Positions 8,383-17,436 of a stretch of 64,000 nt of DNA are shown here, piece by piece; positions within the stretch are counted from its first letter, which is position 1, and every line of letters begins with the position of its first letter. Made by a program: the position numbers and the translations under genes. This DNA comes from Salinicoccus sp. Bachu38 (GTDB taxonomy: Bacteria; Bacillota; Bacilli; Staphylococcales; Salinicoccaceae): the NCBI RefSeq assembly GCF_038561955.2, contig NZ_CP138333.2, forward strand, positions 2,232,001 to 2,296,000, given 5' to 3'. The notes beneath the pieces were generated by a model. The model was not told the origin of the DNA. It ran no database searches and worked only from the letters and a program-made list of their open reading frames with translations.

Positions 8383-9981
8383 ATGTTCTGGAACACACAG
8401 CAGCAACTCGAAGATCTGATATGCCAGCTGGTATCATGGGACAGCCGCACAGGCACTGAAGGGGAGCTCCACTTCCCCTTCAAACTGAAAGATGAGCTGT
8501 CGAAGCTCGACTATTACAGGGAGCACCCGCACCATATTGCCCTGCATGATGCAGGCAGGGAGAGGAACGCCCTCACCGCGCTCTACAGGCATGATGATGC
8601 GAAGAAGACGATTGTCCTGATGAGCCATTTTGATACCGTACATACAAAGGAGTTCGGCTCCAAGAGCCATCTTGCGTTCACTCCACGTGAACTTGGCCAC
8701 CGCTTCAGGGAAATCGCAGATGATTTTTCGCCGGATAATAAAAGGGACGCACTGTCGGGGGAATACTTATACGGCCGTGGCACAATGGATATGAAGATGG
8801 GGCTCGCCCTGCATATGCACCTGATCGAGAAGGCGGCCGAAGAGGACTGGCCGATAAACCTCCTGCTTCTGACCGTGCCCGATGAGGAAGTGGATTCCGC
8901 TGGCATGCGCGCTGCGGTGGACCGTCTCGAATCCATCGCTGAGGAATATGGACTGGACTACTCTCTGTTCCTCAACAGTGAGCCGAGTTTCACCCAGTAT
9001 CCCGATGATCCGAATTACTACTTCTATTCCGGATCCATCGGGAAAATAATGCCATCCGCCCTCTTCTATGGTGTGGAGACGCATGTAGGGGAACCGTTGC
9101 GAGGCCTCAACGCCCATTATATGTCCTCATTTTTGAACCAGGAGATGGAATTCACCGACATCTTTTCCGAAGAGGAATATGGGGAAAGATCTCCTCTGCC
9201 CGTCGCGCTGAAATATTATGATATGAAGAAAGACTATTCAGCACAGACTTCAAACCATGTCGCCGTCCTCTACAACGTATTCACGATGCAGCAGAATGCC
9301 GAAGATATTTTCAGCAAATATCATTATCTGGTCGAACAGACGATGAATCAATGCCAAAAGCAGTATGATGAAATCTGCGAAAGGGAAAACATCCCGCCAG
9401 TCGGCAGGATCCGCACCATGACCTATCAGGCACTCCACGCATATATTACAGAAAAATTCGGACAGGAGAAGGTCGATAGGATCATTGCAGAATATATCGG
9501 TCGTGATGACCTCGACGACCGGGAAAAGTCGATGCACATCGCCAACCGGATGATCACCTACTGCAAGGAGCTCGTGCCACTCGTCGTCACCCTCTTTGCG
9601 CCCCCATACTATCCGGCAGTCAATGCTTCGGAAGATCCACTCGTCAGAAGCCTTTCTTCGCTGACGAATGATTTCCTCGGCAACGACTATGGCGTCGAGC
9701 CGAAGGAGATCCATTACTTCAACGGCATATCTGATCTGAGCTATGTCACTTACGACAAGCATGATGATGGCTGGGAAACGTATCAGGCCAACACACCTGT
9801 ATGGGACAGAACGTACTCTATTCCATTCGAATCCATGCAGAAGCTCCAGGCGCCGCTCATCAACATCGGTCCCTTCGGCAAGGACCCACACAAGCTCACC
9901 GAACGCCTCCACAAAAAGAGCGCTTTTGAAATTACGCCGAAACTGCTGGAGGCCGTAGTAAAGCACTGCATCACCCACTGA
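8383..9981 (+). CDS. RocB-like M20-family peptidase/deacylase
   Basis: A 532-residue zinc hydrolase related to RocB of Bacillus arginine utilisation, whose exact reaction is not settled. LVSWDSRTGTEGE opens the protein near residue 17. VLMSHFDTVHT near 85 and YGRGTMDMKMGLALHMHLIE near 128 hold the first metal ligands, and TVPDEEVDSAGMRAA near 165 the catalytic glutamates. Long inserts after residue 200 are typical of RocB rather than of ordinary M20 amidohydrolases. ATG follows GGAGGAATAGGA. It closes the aminotransferase-GntR operon. Together with the TRAP importer the set suggests uptake and breakdown of an acylated or amidino amino acid, which is inference from neighbours. Confidence 0.82.
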   Translation: MFWNTQQQLEDLICQLVSWDSRTGTEGELHFPFKLKDELSKLDYYREHPHHIALHDAGRERNALTALYRHDDAKKTIVLMSHFDTVHTKEFGSKSHLAFTPRELGHRFREIADDFSPDNKRDALSGEYLYGRGTMDMKMGLALHMHLIEKAAEEDWPINLLLLTVPDEEVDSAGMRAAVDRLESIAEEYGLDYSLFLNSEPSFTQYPDDPNYYFYSGSIGKIMPSALFYGVETHVGEPLRGLNAHYMSSFLNQEMEFTDIFSEEEYGERSPLPVALKYYDMKKDYSAQTSNHVAVLYNVFTMQQNAEDIFSKYHYLVEQTMNQCQKQYDEICERENIPPVGRIRTMTYQALHAYITEKFGQEKVDRIIAEYIGRDDLDDREKSMHIANRMITYCKELVPLVVTLFAPPYYPAVNASEDPLVRSLSSLTNDFLGNDYGVEPKEIHYFNGISDLSYVTYDKHDDGWETYQANTPVWDRTYSIPFESMQKLQAPLINIGPFGKDPHKLTERLHKKSAFEITPKLLEAVVKHCITH

Positions 9982-10003
9982 TGCTCCATACCAGCACGTA
10001 AAA

Positions 10004-10034
10004 ACAGGCGATCGAGTTCATTTCGATCGCCTGT
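10004..10034. terminator. Bidirectional terminator between rocB-like gene and aldolase
   Basis: Perfect 12-bp arms (10004-10015, 10023-10034) with a 7-base loop are flanked by AAA on the left and TTCT on the right, between convergent stops at 9981 and 10060. Confidence 0.82.
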
Positions 10035-10059
10035 TCTCTATATCCCATATTTCCATCAG

Positions 10060-11079
10060 TTATGCGTTCTGCTTCTCTTTTGCGAGTTCCTGTGCGACAC
10101 CGACGATCCAGTCCTCCTGACCGCCAACGGCGCCCATTTCGGATATCCTTGTCAGAATGTCCCGGGCATCGACACCATACTCTTTTCCTGCACGTTCAGC
10201 GAACAGCAGGAAGCTGGAGTAGACGCCTGTATAGCCCAGCGTCAATGACAGACGGTCAATCTGTACAGGCCTTTCCATCATCGGCTTCATCAGGTTCTCT
10301 GCCGCATCCATCGTCTTGTACAGGTCGAGGTTGTGTGAGATGTCCATCCGGTTCATCACTGCCACCAGCTGTTCTGTCGCCGTGTTCCCTGCACCGGCTC
10401 CCATGCCGGCGAGGCTTGCATCTATCCGATTGGCCCCTTCTTCGATGGCTACGATGGAGTTCGCCACACCAAGTGATAGGTTGTTGTGGCCGTGGAATCC
10501 GATTTCAGTTCCGCTGGACAGGTTTTCCTTGAACAGGGATACACGCTTTCTTGTGTCATCCATTGTCAGGGCACCGGCCGAGTCGACCACATAGATCGTG
10601 CCTGCACCGTATGATTCCATCTTCTTCGCTTCTTCCAGAAGGTTTTCAGGCGTTGTCCTGTGGGACATCATGAGGAAACCGACTGTGTCCATGCCGAGTT
10701 GCGCCGCTTTGCCGATATGCTGTTCCGACACATCCGCCTCTGTACAGTGCGTCGCGACCCTTGCCACCTGGGCACCGTATGAATGGGCTTTTTCCAAGTG
10801 GTCGATGACACCGATGCCCGGAAGCAGGAGGACGCCGACCTTTGCGTTTTTGGCGTTCTCCACGGCTGTTCTGATGATGTCCTCTTCACTTTCCTTTGAA
10901 AAGCCGTACTGTATGGAACTGCCTCCCAGCCCATCACCATGGGTTGCTTCAATGATATCCGCCCCGGAGTCGTCGATCGCCCGCGTCAGTTCGGCAATCT
11001 GTTCCTTCGAATACTGGTGGCGGATGGCGTGCATGCCATCGCGCAGCGTTACGTCATTAATCGTTACTTTTCTGCCCAT
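10060..11079 (-). CDS. mhpE: 4-hydroxy-2-oxovalerate aldolase
   Basis: A 339-residue HMGL-like TIM-barrel aldolase that splits 4-hydroxy-2-oxovalerate into pyruvate and acetaldehyde. NDVTLRDGMHAIRHQY near residue 8 carries the conserved Arg-Asp-Gly-His of the metal and substrate site. EATHGDGLGGSSIQYG follows near 44, and GFHGHNNLSLGVAN near 194 gives the two histidines of the divalent-metal site. The C-terminal helix region that contacts the dehydrogenase partner is present. The ATG overlaps the stop of the dehydrogenase gene in TAATG, so the pair is coupled, consistent with the known substrate-channelling complex (DmpG-DmpF, BphI-BphJ). Confidence 0.95.
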   Translation of the reverse strand: MGRKVTINDVTLRDGMHAIRHQYSKEQIAELTRAIDDSGADIIEATHGDGLGGSSIQYGFSKESEEDIIRTAVENAKNAKVGVLLLPGIGVIDHLEKAHSYGAQVARVATHCTEADVSEQHIGKAAQLGMDTVGFLMMSHRTTPENLLEEAKKMESYGAGTIYVVDSAGALTMDDTRKRVSLFKENLSSGTEIGFHGHNNLSLGVANSIVAIEEGANRIDASLAGMGAGAGNTATEQLVAVMNRMDISHNLDLYKTMDAAENLMKPMMERPVQIDRLSLTLGYTGVYSSFLLFAERAGKEYGVDARDILTRISEMGAVGGQEDWIVGVAQELAKEKQNA

Positions 11080-11981
11080 TATTTAAGCACTCCTTCTTTT
11101 TGCATACTTTGTGCGATGACTTCGCCTGTCTTTACGGCAGCGGACGTGATGATGTCCAGATTTCCTGCATACTCCGGCAGGAAGTCTCCATTTCCTTCAA
11201 CTTCCACAGAGACGGTGACGATGTCGCCCTTGACCACCGGGTCTGCCTTGAACCTGTAGCCGGGCACATACTCCTGTACATTTCCAAGCATCTTTTCAAG
11301 TGATGCTTCAATTTCCTCCTTCTTGTCCTCGGCAGATCCGGCCGTCTTCACATGAATCGTATTCCTCATAAGAATCGGTGGATCGGCAGGGTTCAGCGTA
11401 ATGATCGCCTTGGATTCCTTGGCACCGCCCACTTCCTTCAATGCCCTTGCTGTCGTCACTGTGAATTCATCTATGTTCTGCCTTGTGCCGGGACCTGCAC
11501 TTTTACTGGAGATGGAGGCGACGATTTCTGCATAGTCCACGTCGAGGACACCCGACACTGCCTTGACCATCGGGATCGTCGCCTGGCCGCCGCAGGTCAC
11601 CATGTTCACGTTGTCCAGATGCGGGATCTCCTCTTCTTTGAGGTTGACGGAAGGTACAAGGAAAGGTCCGACTGCAGCAGGTGTCAGATCGATCGCTTTT
11701 TTGCCCATCTCCTTAAGTATCGGTGCATTGTGCGCATGGGCTTTCGCTGAAGTCGCCTCGTAGACGATATCTGCCAGTTCAGGCTGTTCCCTCAGGCCAT
11801 CGATTCCATTTGAAATTGCAACAAGGCCATTCTCTTCAGCCTTTTTCAGACCCTTCGATTCCGGATCGATTCCAATCAGTGCAGTCACTTCAAGTATGTC
11901 ACTTCTCATCAGTTTGATCATCAGGTCGGTTCCGATGTTTCCGGAGCCGATGATTGCGCATTTAATTTTGTTGTTTGTCAT
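11079..11981 (-). CDS. mhpF: Acetaldehyde dehydrogenase (acetylating)
   Basis: A 300-residue NAD+ and CoA-dependent dehydrogenase that converts acetaldehyde, channelled from the aldolase, to acetyl-CoA. IIGSGNIGTDL near residue 10 is the Rossmann motif, NMVTCGGQATIPMV near 125 carries the catalytic cysteine, and SKSAGPGTRQNIDEFT near 157 is a family signature. The frame extends upstream to 12023 into the GntR gene, but the ATG at 11981 with GGAAGAGGG gives the normal N-terminus. It follows the GntR stop by 14 bases. Product acetyl-CoA enters central metabolism, so this pair forms the exit of a meta-cleavage route. Confidence 0.95.
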   Translation of the reverse strand: MTNNKIKCAIIGSGNIGTDLMIKLMRSDILEVTALIGIDPESKGLKKAEENGLVAISNGIDGLREQPELADIVYEATSAKAHAHNAPILKEMGKKAIDLTPAAVGPFLVPSVNLKEEEIPHLDNVNMVTCGGQATIPMVKAVSGVLDVDYAEIVASISSKSAGPGTRQNIDEFTVTTARALKEVGGAKESKAIITLNPADPPILMRNTIHVKTAGSAEDKKEEIEASLEKMLGNVQEYVPGYRFKADPVVKGDIVTVSVEVEGNGDFLPEYAGNLDIITSAAVKTGEVIAQSMQKEGVLK

Positions 11982-11995
11982 TTCCATCCCTCTTC

Positions 11996-12643
11996 CTATT
12001 TTTTTAGTTCCTTGCTGTTGCAACAGTATTCACATGCCTGTCTGAGATGGGTCGCGAGCAGCTGCTGGGCCTGCTGCACCTCGTCCTTCCCGAGTGCATG
12101 CACGATATCCTTGTGCTGCCGGATGATTTCCTCCTGATCCTTCAGTGCTGCTTCACTCGTAATGTCAATCAGTGTTCTGAAGATGTCGCGCTGTGCCGAC
12201 CATAGGTGCATGAGGCTGTTATTGTCCGCCATCCTGACCAGCAGATGGTGGAATGCAAGGTCGATTTCGATGTCCCGCTGCTTGTAGTAGTCCGCTTCCT
12301 CCATCTGCTGGATGTACAGCAGCAGCCGGTCCTTGTTGGCACTGAATATCTCCGGATCGATCTGGCCGAGTGCATGCGTCTCCAGAAGAATACGCGTGTC
12401 ATACAGGTTCTCGATGTCTTTTTGTTCAAAACCGATCACTGCCGTACGTCCATTCGAATGCTTCTCCAGCAGATTTTCAGCAACCAGCTTGCCGATGGCT
12501 TCCCTGACCGGCCCCCGGCTGACTCCAAGTTCATGGGACAGCGCAGTTTCCACGAGGGCCTCCCCTTTTTGATATTTCCCCAATATGATGTCTTTGCGAA
12601 GATGATCGACAATTTGGGAAGCGATATTCGTTTTGGTAATCAA
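11996..12643 (-). CDS. GntR/FCD regulator of the aldolase-dehydrogenase operon
   Basis: A 215-residue regulator with a GntR winged helix (ASQIVDHLRKDIILGKYQKGE, then SHELGVSRGPVREAIGKLVAENLLE near residues 36-60) and an FCD ligand domain (DIENLYDTRILLETHAL onward; histidines near 143 and 191 could hold a metal). It starts with TTG at 12643, 11 bases after AAGGAG. It is the first gene of the operon with mhpF and mhpE. A 19-bp near-palindrome lies at its transcription start, so autorepression relieved by a pathway acid is likely. A second GntR paralogue sits at 7.7 kb but has a different operator. Confidence 0.87.
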   Translation of the reverse strand: MITKTNIASQIVDHLRKDIILGKYQKGEALVETALSHELGVSRGPVREAIGKLVAENLLEKHSNGRTAVIGFEQKDIENLYDTRILLETHALGQIDPEIFSANKDRLLLYIQQMEEADYYKQRDIEIDLAFHHLLVRMADNNSLMHLWSAQRDIFRTLIDITSEAALKDQEEIIRQHKDIVHALGKDEVQQAQQLLATHLRQACEYCCNSKELKK

Positions 12644-12671
12644 ATCGTTTCCAACTCCTTGAATATTCTGA

Positions 12672-12725
12672 AATGTAAACAGTTAACATTAACCTAAGTT
12701 TAAGAAACCGGTTGCAGAATGTCAA
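12672..12725 (-). promoter_or_regulatory. Promoter and palindromic operator of the GntR-mhpF-mhpE operon
   Basis: On the minus strand TTGACA (12725-12720), a 17-bp spacer and TAAACT (12702-12697) form the promoter. The sequence AATGTAAACAGTTAACATT (12672-12690) is a 19-bp palindrome with only one mismatched pair around the centre and covers the predicted +1. The half site AATGT-AAC differs from the GTATAC site of the other GntR protein. Confidence 0.72.
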
Positions 12726-12756
12726 GATAAAATTCAGAAATTTCTCTAATCATTAT

Positions 12757-13662
12757 TTATATGCCGAGCAGGACGAGGCATATCGGTATGGTGATCAGGC
12801 TGATCAGCGTTGTCACCAGTGTGGAGAAGGATACAAGGTTCGGCTGCACATTGAACTGCACCGCAAGCATGGTCGAGTTTGCAGCGACCGGCATGGCATT
12901 CAGGATGATGAAAACCAGCTTCATCGTGTCGTCGACCGGCATGAGCAGGACGAGGATCGCCGCAACTACAGGGGAGATGAGCATGCGTACGACCACCACG
13001 GTCGTAATATTTTTCATCTCGAACTTCTCTTTCGTAATCTGTGCAAGCTGCATCCCGAGAATCAGCATGACGACGGGAATGGCGGCGTTTCCGGTCATCT
13101 GGATGATCTCCATCAGCTTGTCATCGATCGTGACATTGGCCAGCTGCAGGAGGACGCCCGCCAGCGCACCATAGATGACCGGGATCCTGAAAATGCTTAC
13201 CAGCGCTTCCTTTGCGGAAATCGTCGCCCCATTGCCGAACGAGGCGATGAATATGCCGACCGTGCTGATGATGAATCCATGCAGCACCATCAGCACGATT
13301 GCATAGTCGAATGCCGTCGCACCGATCGCAAACAGGACGACGGGAGATCCATAGTTGCCGCTGTTCGGGAACAGTGTGCCGAGCAGCATTGCCGATATGT
13401 CCTCCTTCCCCGATTTCATAAAGAACCCGATGGCCACCGTCACTGCGGCAAGGATGACGGTGATGATCATGGAAAATATGAACAGGTATAAATAGTCCAC
13501 TGTAATTTCGTTGCTGTAGAATGTATCGAAAGTCAAGAGCGGCAGCAATATGTATAGGGAGAGTGCGGATATCGACTTGATATCCATATGAAGCAGCTTC
13601 TGGGCCACATAGCCCGTTGCAAATACGAGGAAAACAGGAAGTACAATCATCAACAGTTGCAT
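12757..13662 (-). CDS. Auxin efflux carrier (AEC) family transporter
   Basis: A 301-residue protein with about ten hydrophobic segments in two halves, typical of the AEC family (malate/malonate or other organic-acid transporters such as MleP/MdcF). Conserved pieces are NSGNYGSPVVLFAIG near residue 99 and NATMLAVQF-like positions near the end (AANSTMLAVQFNVQPNLVS). ATG at 13662 is used; a TTG is directly before it. The gene ends 114 bases before the GntR gene and has no strong terminator behind it, so read-through into the aldolase operon is possible. An organic-acid role fits the neighbourhood, but the substrate is not known. Confidence 0.85.
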   Translation of the reverse strand: MQLLMIVLPVFLVFATGYVAQKLLHMDIKSISALSLYILLPLLTFDTFYSNEITVDYLYLFIFSMIITVILAAVTVAIGFFMKSGKEDISAMLLGTLFPNSGNYGSPVVLFAIGATAFDYAIVLMVLHGFIISTVGIFIASFGNGATISAKEALVSIFRIPVIYGALAGVLLQLANVTIDDKLMEIIQMTGNAAIPVVMLILGMQLAQITKEKFEMKNITTVVVVRMLISPVVAAILVLLMPVDDTMKLVFIILNAMPVAANSTMLAVQFNVQPNLVSFSTLVTTLISLITIPICLVLLGI

Positions 13663-13720
13663 CAATTTTCATCTTCTTTCCATATTTTTGTCATGCTTCC
13701 ATCATAGATTATTATGGAAA

Positions 13721-13750
13721 CAAAAAGAAGCCAGGCAGATGCCTGACTTC
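13721..13750 (-). terminator. Terminator of the metalloprotease gene
   Basis: Arms 13740-13750 and 13727-13737 pair with one G-U. On the minus strand they are followed by TTTTTG. It stands just after the stop of the protease gene (13762). Confidence 0.85.
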
Positions 13751-13761
13751 CATAATTTAAA

Positions 13762-15327
13762 CTAGTTCCTTCTGAGGAATAGAACGATTGCTGCAATGAT
13801 CCCCAGCACAAAGAGTACAACTGCCCCGATGATCAGGCCGGTATTCGAACCCCCCGACCCGGTCTGTTCACTCTCCTGTGCAGTATCCACTGCTTCTCCG
13901 CTGGTCTCGTCCTCTGCCGACTCTTCAGATGACGCTTCATTCTCTGCTGTTTCTTCTTCCGTCGGTTCTGCAGTCGTCTCTTCTTCTGTGGATTCCTCTT
14001 CAGTCGACGCTTCTGTTGTGGCTTCTTCAGTAGCTTCCTCCGTGCCCTCTTCCTGTGTCTCTTCTTCGGTCAGCTCTTCTGTGCTTTCCTCGGCAGACGG
14101 TTCAGTACTCTCTTCTGTCGTCGGTTCTTCGGTGCTTTCCTCAGCCGTTGCTTCCGTCGAAGGCTCAGTACTTTCTTCCTGTGTGGCTTCTTCAGTGCTT
14201 TCCTCAGCCACCTCCTGTTCCTCGTTGTTCGACAGTGCTGTAGAGAGCGCCGAATTCGCTTCATCCAGCTGATCCTGTGTGGTCTGGCTGTCATTCAAAA
14301 GTGCATTCGCATTCTCAAGTGCGGATTGGAGTTCGGGATTCCGGGATGCCATTGGAATCTGTTCCGCTTCATTGACCGTCTGCTCCAGTCCGGATGTATC
14401 CACTTCAGGTGCATCGCTTACATTCGTAGTCGTTGCCGTCCTGAAATATGAAGTCAGCAATGGATTGTCATTCTGGTCCATCGCACGGACATGGTAGTTG
14501 TATGTCGTCGATGTATCCAGCCCCGTGTCCTGGTAATGGGCTTCCTGCGTCGTGTCGATCAGCTGGTCATTCCGGTACACTTCGTAGTATGCCGCATTCT
14601 GAAGCGGATCCCATGAAAATTCTACAGTATTGCCCGTAGTGCCCTGGATGGTCACCAGCCTGTTGTGGAACGTCTCCATGAACTGATATGTCTGCGGTGC
14701 ACGTTCAGCCAGGCGGGCGCTTGCATTGCCTCCGAGGTAATACATCGCAAATGTTTCTGCAAAATATTCACCCGGTGTATTGAAGTAGTTCGGCACCTGG
14801 TGGTCACGGAACAGGTTGTCCTTCTCCTGTGCCATGAGATCCCTGAAAGCCTGGGACTCACTCACTGTAAATCCGGCTGCGTAGCTGTCGACCGCGTGTC
14901 CATACTCATGCAGTTCAAGATTGATTGTGGAATGGGAATTGCCCGGATTGCTGTATCCGATTCGTGCAGCTGTCGTATAGCCACCTGCACCAGGCACATC
15001 ATCCCAAGTGCGTCCCGTGCCTTCCCAGCCTCTCGGTGTCACACCCGACAGGTATTCGAACTCCGGCAGTTCGGTGAGCGGCTGGTCCATAAGTATGATT
15101 CTGACCCCTGCACGGTTCGTATGTGCCAGAATCCGTTCATCCACCCGTGCGAGCCGGTTGATCATCGCCTGGGCTTCATTCGCATCATAACTTCCGTCAT
15201 CATCCCTGATTTCAATCATGTTTTGTAGACTCGGACTGTTCGCAGATGCCTGTAGTGGTGCAAACCCAGTAAACATCAGCAGCAGACCGAGCACCATCAC
15301 AACTCCTGTGAGGGCTTTCTGTTTCAT
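13762..15327 (-). CDS. Membrane-anchored, anthrax-lethal-factor-like metalloprotease
   Basis: A 521-residue surface protein. Residues 1-29 are a signal peptide (cleavage near QASA). Residues 35-215 resemble the ATLF-like peptidase domain: LHEYGHAVD places a zinc HExxH at 140-144, and PGEYFAETFAMYY near 185-197 supplies the downstream glutamate found in lethal factor-type gluzincins. A fibronectin type III-like module follows (VEFSWDPLQNAAYYEVYRN, about 220-305), then a helical FIVAR-like segment (about 310-370). Next comes a long Thr/Ser/Glu repeat stalk (about 370-485). The C-terminus is GSGGSNTG, one hydrophobic helix and LRRN, with no LPXTG, so it is probably held in the membrane rather than sortase-linked. 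Target unknown. It stands alone between terminators. Confidence 0.82.
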   Translation of the reverse strand: MKQKALTGVVMVLGLLLMFTGFAPLQASANSPSLQNMIEIRDDDGSYDANEAQAMINRLARVDERILAHTNRAGVRIILMDQPLTELPEFEYLSGVTPRGWEGTGRTWDDVPGAGGYTTAARIGYSNPGNSHSTINLELHEYGHAVDSYAAGFTVSESQAFRDLMAQEKDNLFRDHQVPNYFNTPGEYFAETFAMYYLGGNASARLAERAPQTYQFMETFHNRLVTIQGTTGNTVEFSWDPLQNAAYYEVYRNDQLIDTTQEAHYQDTGLDTSTTYNYHVRAMDQNDNPLLTSYFRTATTTNVSDAPEVDTSGLEQTVNEAEQIPMASRNPELQSALENANALLNDSQTTQDQLDEANSALSTALSNNEEQEVAEESTEEATQEESTEPSTEATAEESTEEPTTEESTEPSAEESTEELTEEETQEEGTEEATEEATTEASTEEESTEEETTAEPTEEETAENEASSEESAEDETSGEAVDTAQESEQTGSGGSNTGLIIGAVVLFVLGIIAAIVLFLRRN

Positions 15328-15507
15328 ATTTTTCCCCTACCTTCGCTCTTGTTTCCTAATATTTGTATTCCCTTTAATACGGGTTTTAGACATGATTTTG
15401 ATGAAACGATGATGTTAATGTACACTATAGTGCCTAAACTGAGATCAAGGCAAATAAAAAGTGGCCATCCCGCATCTGAATGCAGAATGGCCACCCTCTT
15501 ACAACAT

Positions 15508-17436
15508 CTAGGACAGGCTTTCCCTGACGACTTTCTTATAGTGGATCAATGACAGCAGTGCAAACAGGGAATAGAAAAGCGCATATACCCCCATCACAAT
15601 CAGCATCGGCGTCCACATTTCAGTGCCAAACAGGAACCATCCTGCATTCACGGCAAAATAGGCATGCAACAGACCGATCAGCAGAGGAATCCCGAAGGTG
15701 ATGATCATTTTGACCGACAGCCCTTTGATGATTTCACGTTCTGAGAAGCCAAGCTTCCTGAGTACATTGTAACTGCCCTTCTCATCCTCACTTTCACCGA
15801 CCTGCTTGAAATAGAGGATGCATCCTGACGTCACCAGGAAGGCGAAGCCGACAAATGCAATGACGAACATCGTCATGCCGGAAGCCTGCAGCTGACTCGT
15901 ATGCTGCTGTATCTTGGATTCGAAAACCGGATTTTCCTCCTGATCCATCATGTTGAAGATATCCATGCTGTCGCCTTCAGTGATATCAATGGCATGCATG
16001 GTCTTGACACCCTGCTCCTGCATCTCTTCAGATTGATGGCCGGAGAGCTCCTGATAGACCGTTTCGTCAACAATGGCTGCAGGCGAACCGTAGGAAACCA
16101 TACTTGGCAGAATCGCCTCCTCCTGTATGTCAACGAGTTCAAGCGAGCGTTCGTAGTCACCCGAGACGAATGTCACGGGCGCATTCAGTGTATAGTCGAT
16201 GAAAGACTGCATTACACTCGGCGTGCCGGTGATGATGGTTTCATTGGTCCCGAGGGCCACTGAATCAAAATGCGCCTCACTCACAACATTTACATTGAGT
16301 GTCGAACCGTTAAAATCCAACGCATTGAGATCTGCACTGATCGCCCCTTCCGTCTCTGCCTCGTAGTCGATTGTCGGCAACTGGATGCTTTCGTAATCCA
16401 CCCCTTCTTCATCAAGCAGGTCTTCATAGAATTCCAGCGCTTCCTCTTCATAGAATACATAATCATGCGGCATTGTATTTTCGACCATCTTCTCTGTAGA
16501 GTAGTAGGTGATGTAGGACAGCGACATGAGGCCGATGCTGAGGGCACTGATGACGGCGATCAGTGTCAGCAGGAATGCATTGGATTTCATCTTGAACATG
16601 ATCCTTGTCAGGGAGAGGACATCCGTCACATTCACATGCCCCTTCTTTGATTTCCTGATCATGTTAAGCATGAAGGCAATTGAAAATTTGAATGTGACAT
16701 ATGTTCCGATGATCGTCAGTCCCAGTACACCGAATACCAGCGGAAAGATAAGGAACACATGCTCCATCAGCTGTGTGGAGAGATAGTAGCCGCCCACAAT
16801 CATGGCGAGTCCGATGATGCCCATCAGCACCGTCCCACTGCCGAGACGCCTTGTATCCGATTCGCTTGTCCGGTTCATCGTCATCATCTGCAGCAGCCTT
16901 GTCCGCTTCAGGAAAATGAAGTTCTGAATCAGCAGCAGAATGAATATGCCGATGAACAGCAGTGCTGTCTGGCCTACTGCAGCCATTGAAAAGGTGAGGC
17001 CGACAGAGAGTTCGACCTGCATAATCCTGAGCAGGACCATCATCAGCATCCTGGACAGCAGGAATCCGAAAAGGATGCCCACTATCAGGCTGCCGAAGTA
17101 GATGATGGCATTCTCCAGCACCAGTATCCTGAACACTTTGCCCCGGTTGAGTCCGATAAGCTGGAAGAGTGCAAGCTCCCTGTTCCTCCGCTTCAGAAAG
17201 ATGGTATTTGCGAACATTACGAAAGTGACGATGATGACGATCAACAGGACTGAACCCACTACAAACCCGGTCGACATCATCGTGCCTGAAGACAGTTCAT
17301 CGGCGGCACTCTCGTCCTTCGACATGAGTACGAAAGAAAAGTACAGTGAGACGCTGAAAATGAGTGCGAAGATATACAGACCATAGTTTTTAATGTTCCT
17401 GAAGAAATTCTTCATAATGATGCGGTTAAGACTCAA
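15508..17436 (-). CDS. BceB/VraG-type ABC transporter permease
   Basis: A permease of about 642 residues with ten predicted membrane helices and one large extracellular loop of about 200 residues (roughly 300-510), the hallmark of BceB-type antimicrobial peptide sensing and detoxification transporters. FtsX-like blocks include [21 protein letters not shown]-type sequence near 76-97 and [15 protein letters not shown] near 555. It works with the ATPase encoded just upstream and signals to the histidine kinase. The start TTG at 17436 gives the family N-terminus [13 protein letters not shown] at 17445 is the alternative. It overlaps the ATPase gene. Likely inducers are bacitracin-like or cationic peptides, inferred from family. 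Confidence 0.9.
   Translation of the reverse strand: MSLNRIIMKNFFRNIKNYGLYIFALIFSVSLYFSFVLMSKDESAADELSSGTMMSTGFVVGSVLLIVIIVTFVMFANTIFLKRRNRELALFQLIGLNRGKVFRILVLENAIIYFGSLIVGILFGFLLSRMLMMVLLRIMQVELSVGLTFSMAAVGQTALLFIGIFILLLIQNFIFLKRTRLLQMMTMNRTSESDTRRLGSGTVLMGIIGLAMIVGGYYLSTQLMEHVFLIFPLVFGVLGLTIIGTYVTFKFSIAFMLNMIRKSKKGHVNVTDVLSLTRIMFKMKSNAFLLTLIAVISALSIGLMSLSYITYYSTEKMVENTMPHDYVFYEEEALEFYEDLLDEEGVDYESIQLPTIDYEAETEGAISADLNALDFNGSTLNVNVVSEAHFDSVALGTNETIITGTPSVMQSFIDYTLNAPVTFVSGDYERSLELVDIQEEAILPSMVSYGSPAAIVDETVYQELSGHQSEEMQEQGVKTMHAIDITEGDSMDIFNMMDQEENPVFESKIQQHTSQLQASGMTMFVIAFVGFAFLVTSGCILYFKQVGESEDEKGSYNVLRKLGFSEREIIKGLSVKMIITFGIPLLIGLLHAYFAVNAGWFLFGTEMWTPMLIVMGVYALFYSLFALLSLIHYKKVVRESLS

Noticed and set aside
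9250-9978. Open frame of 242 codons opposite the RocB-like gene
   Set aside because: Antisense of a well-supported M20 protein; no homology pattern seen.
12712-13491. Open frame of 259 codons opposite the AEC transporter
   Set aside because: Composition rich in His, Asp, Arg and Gln, as seen when a membrane-protein gene is read backwards; no start signal.
13796-14272. Serine/valine-rich open frame opposite the protease stalk
   Set aside because: Reverse reading of the Glu/Thr repeat; low complexity arises from the real gene on the minus strand.
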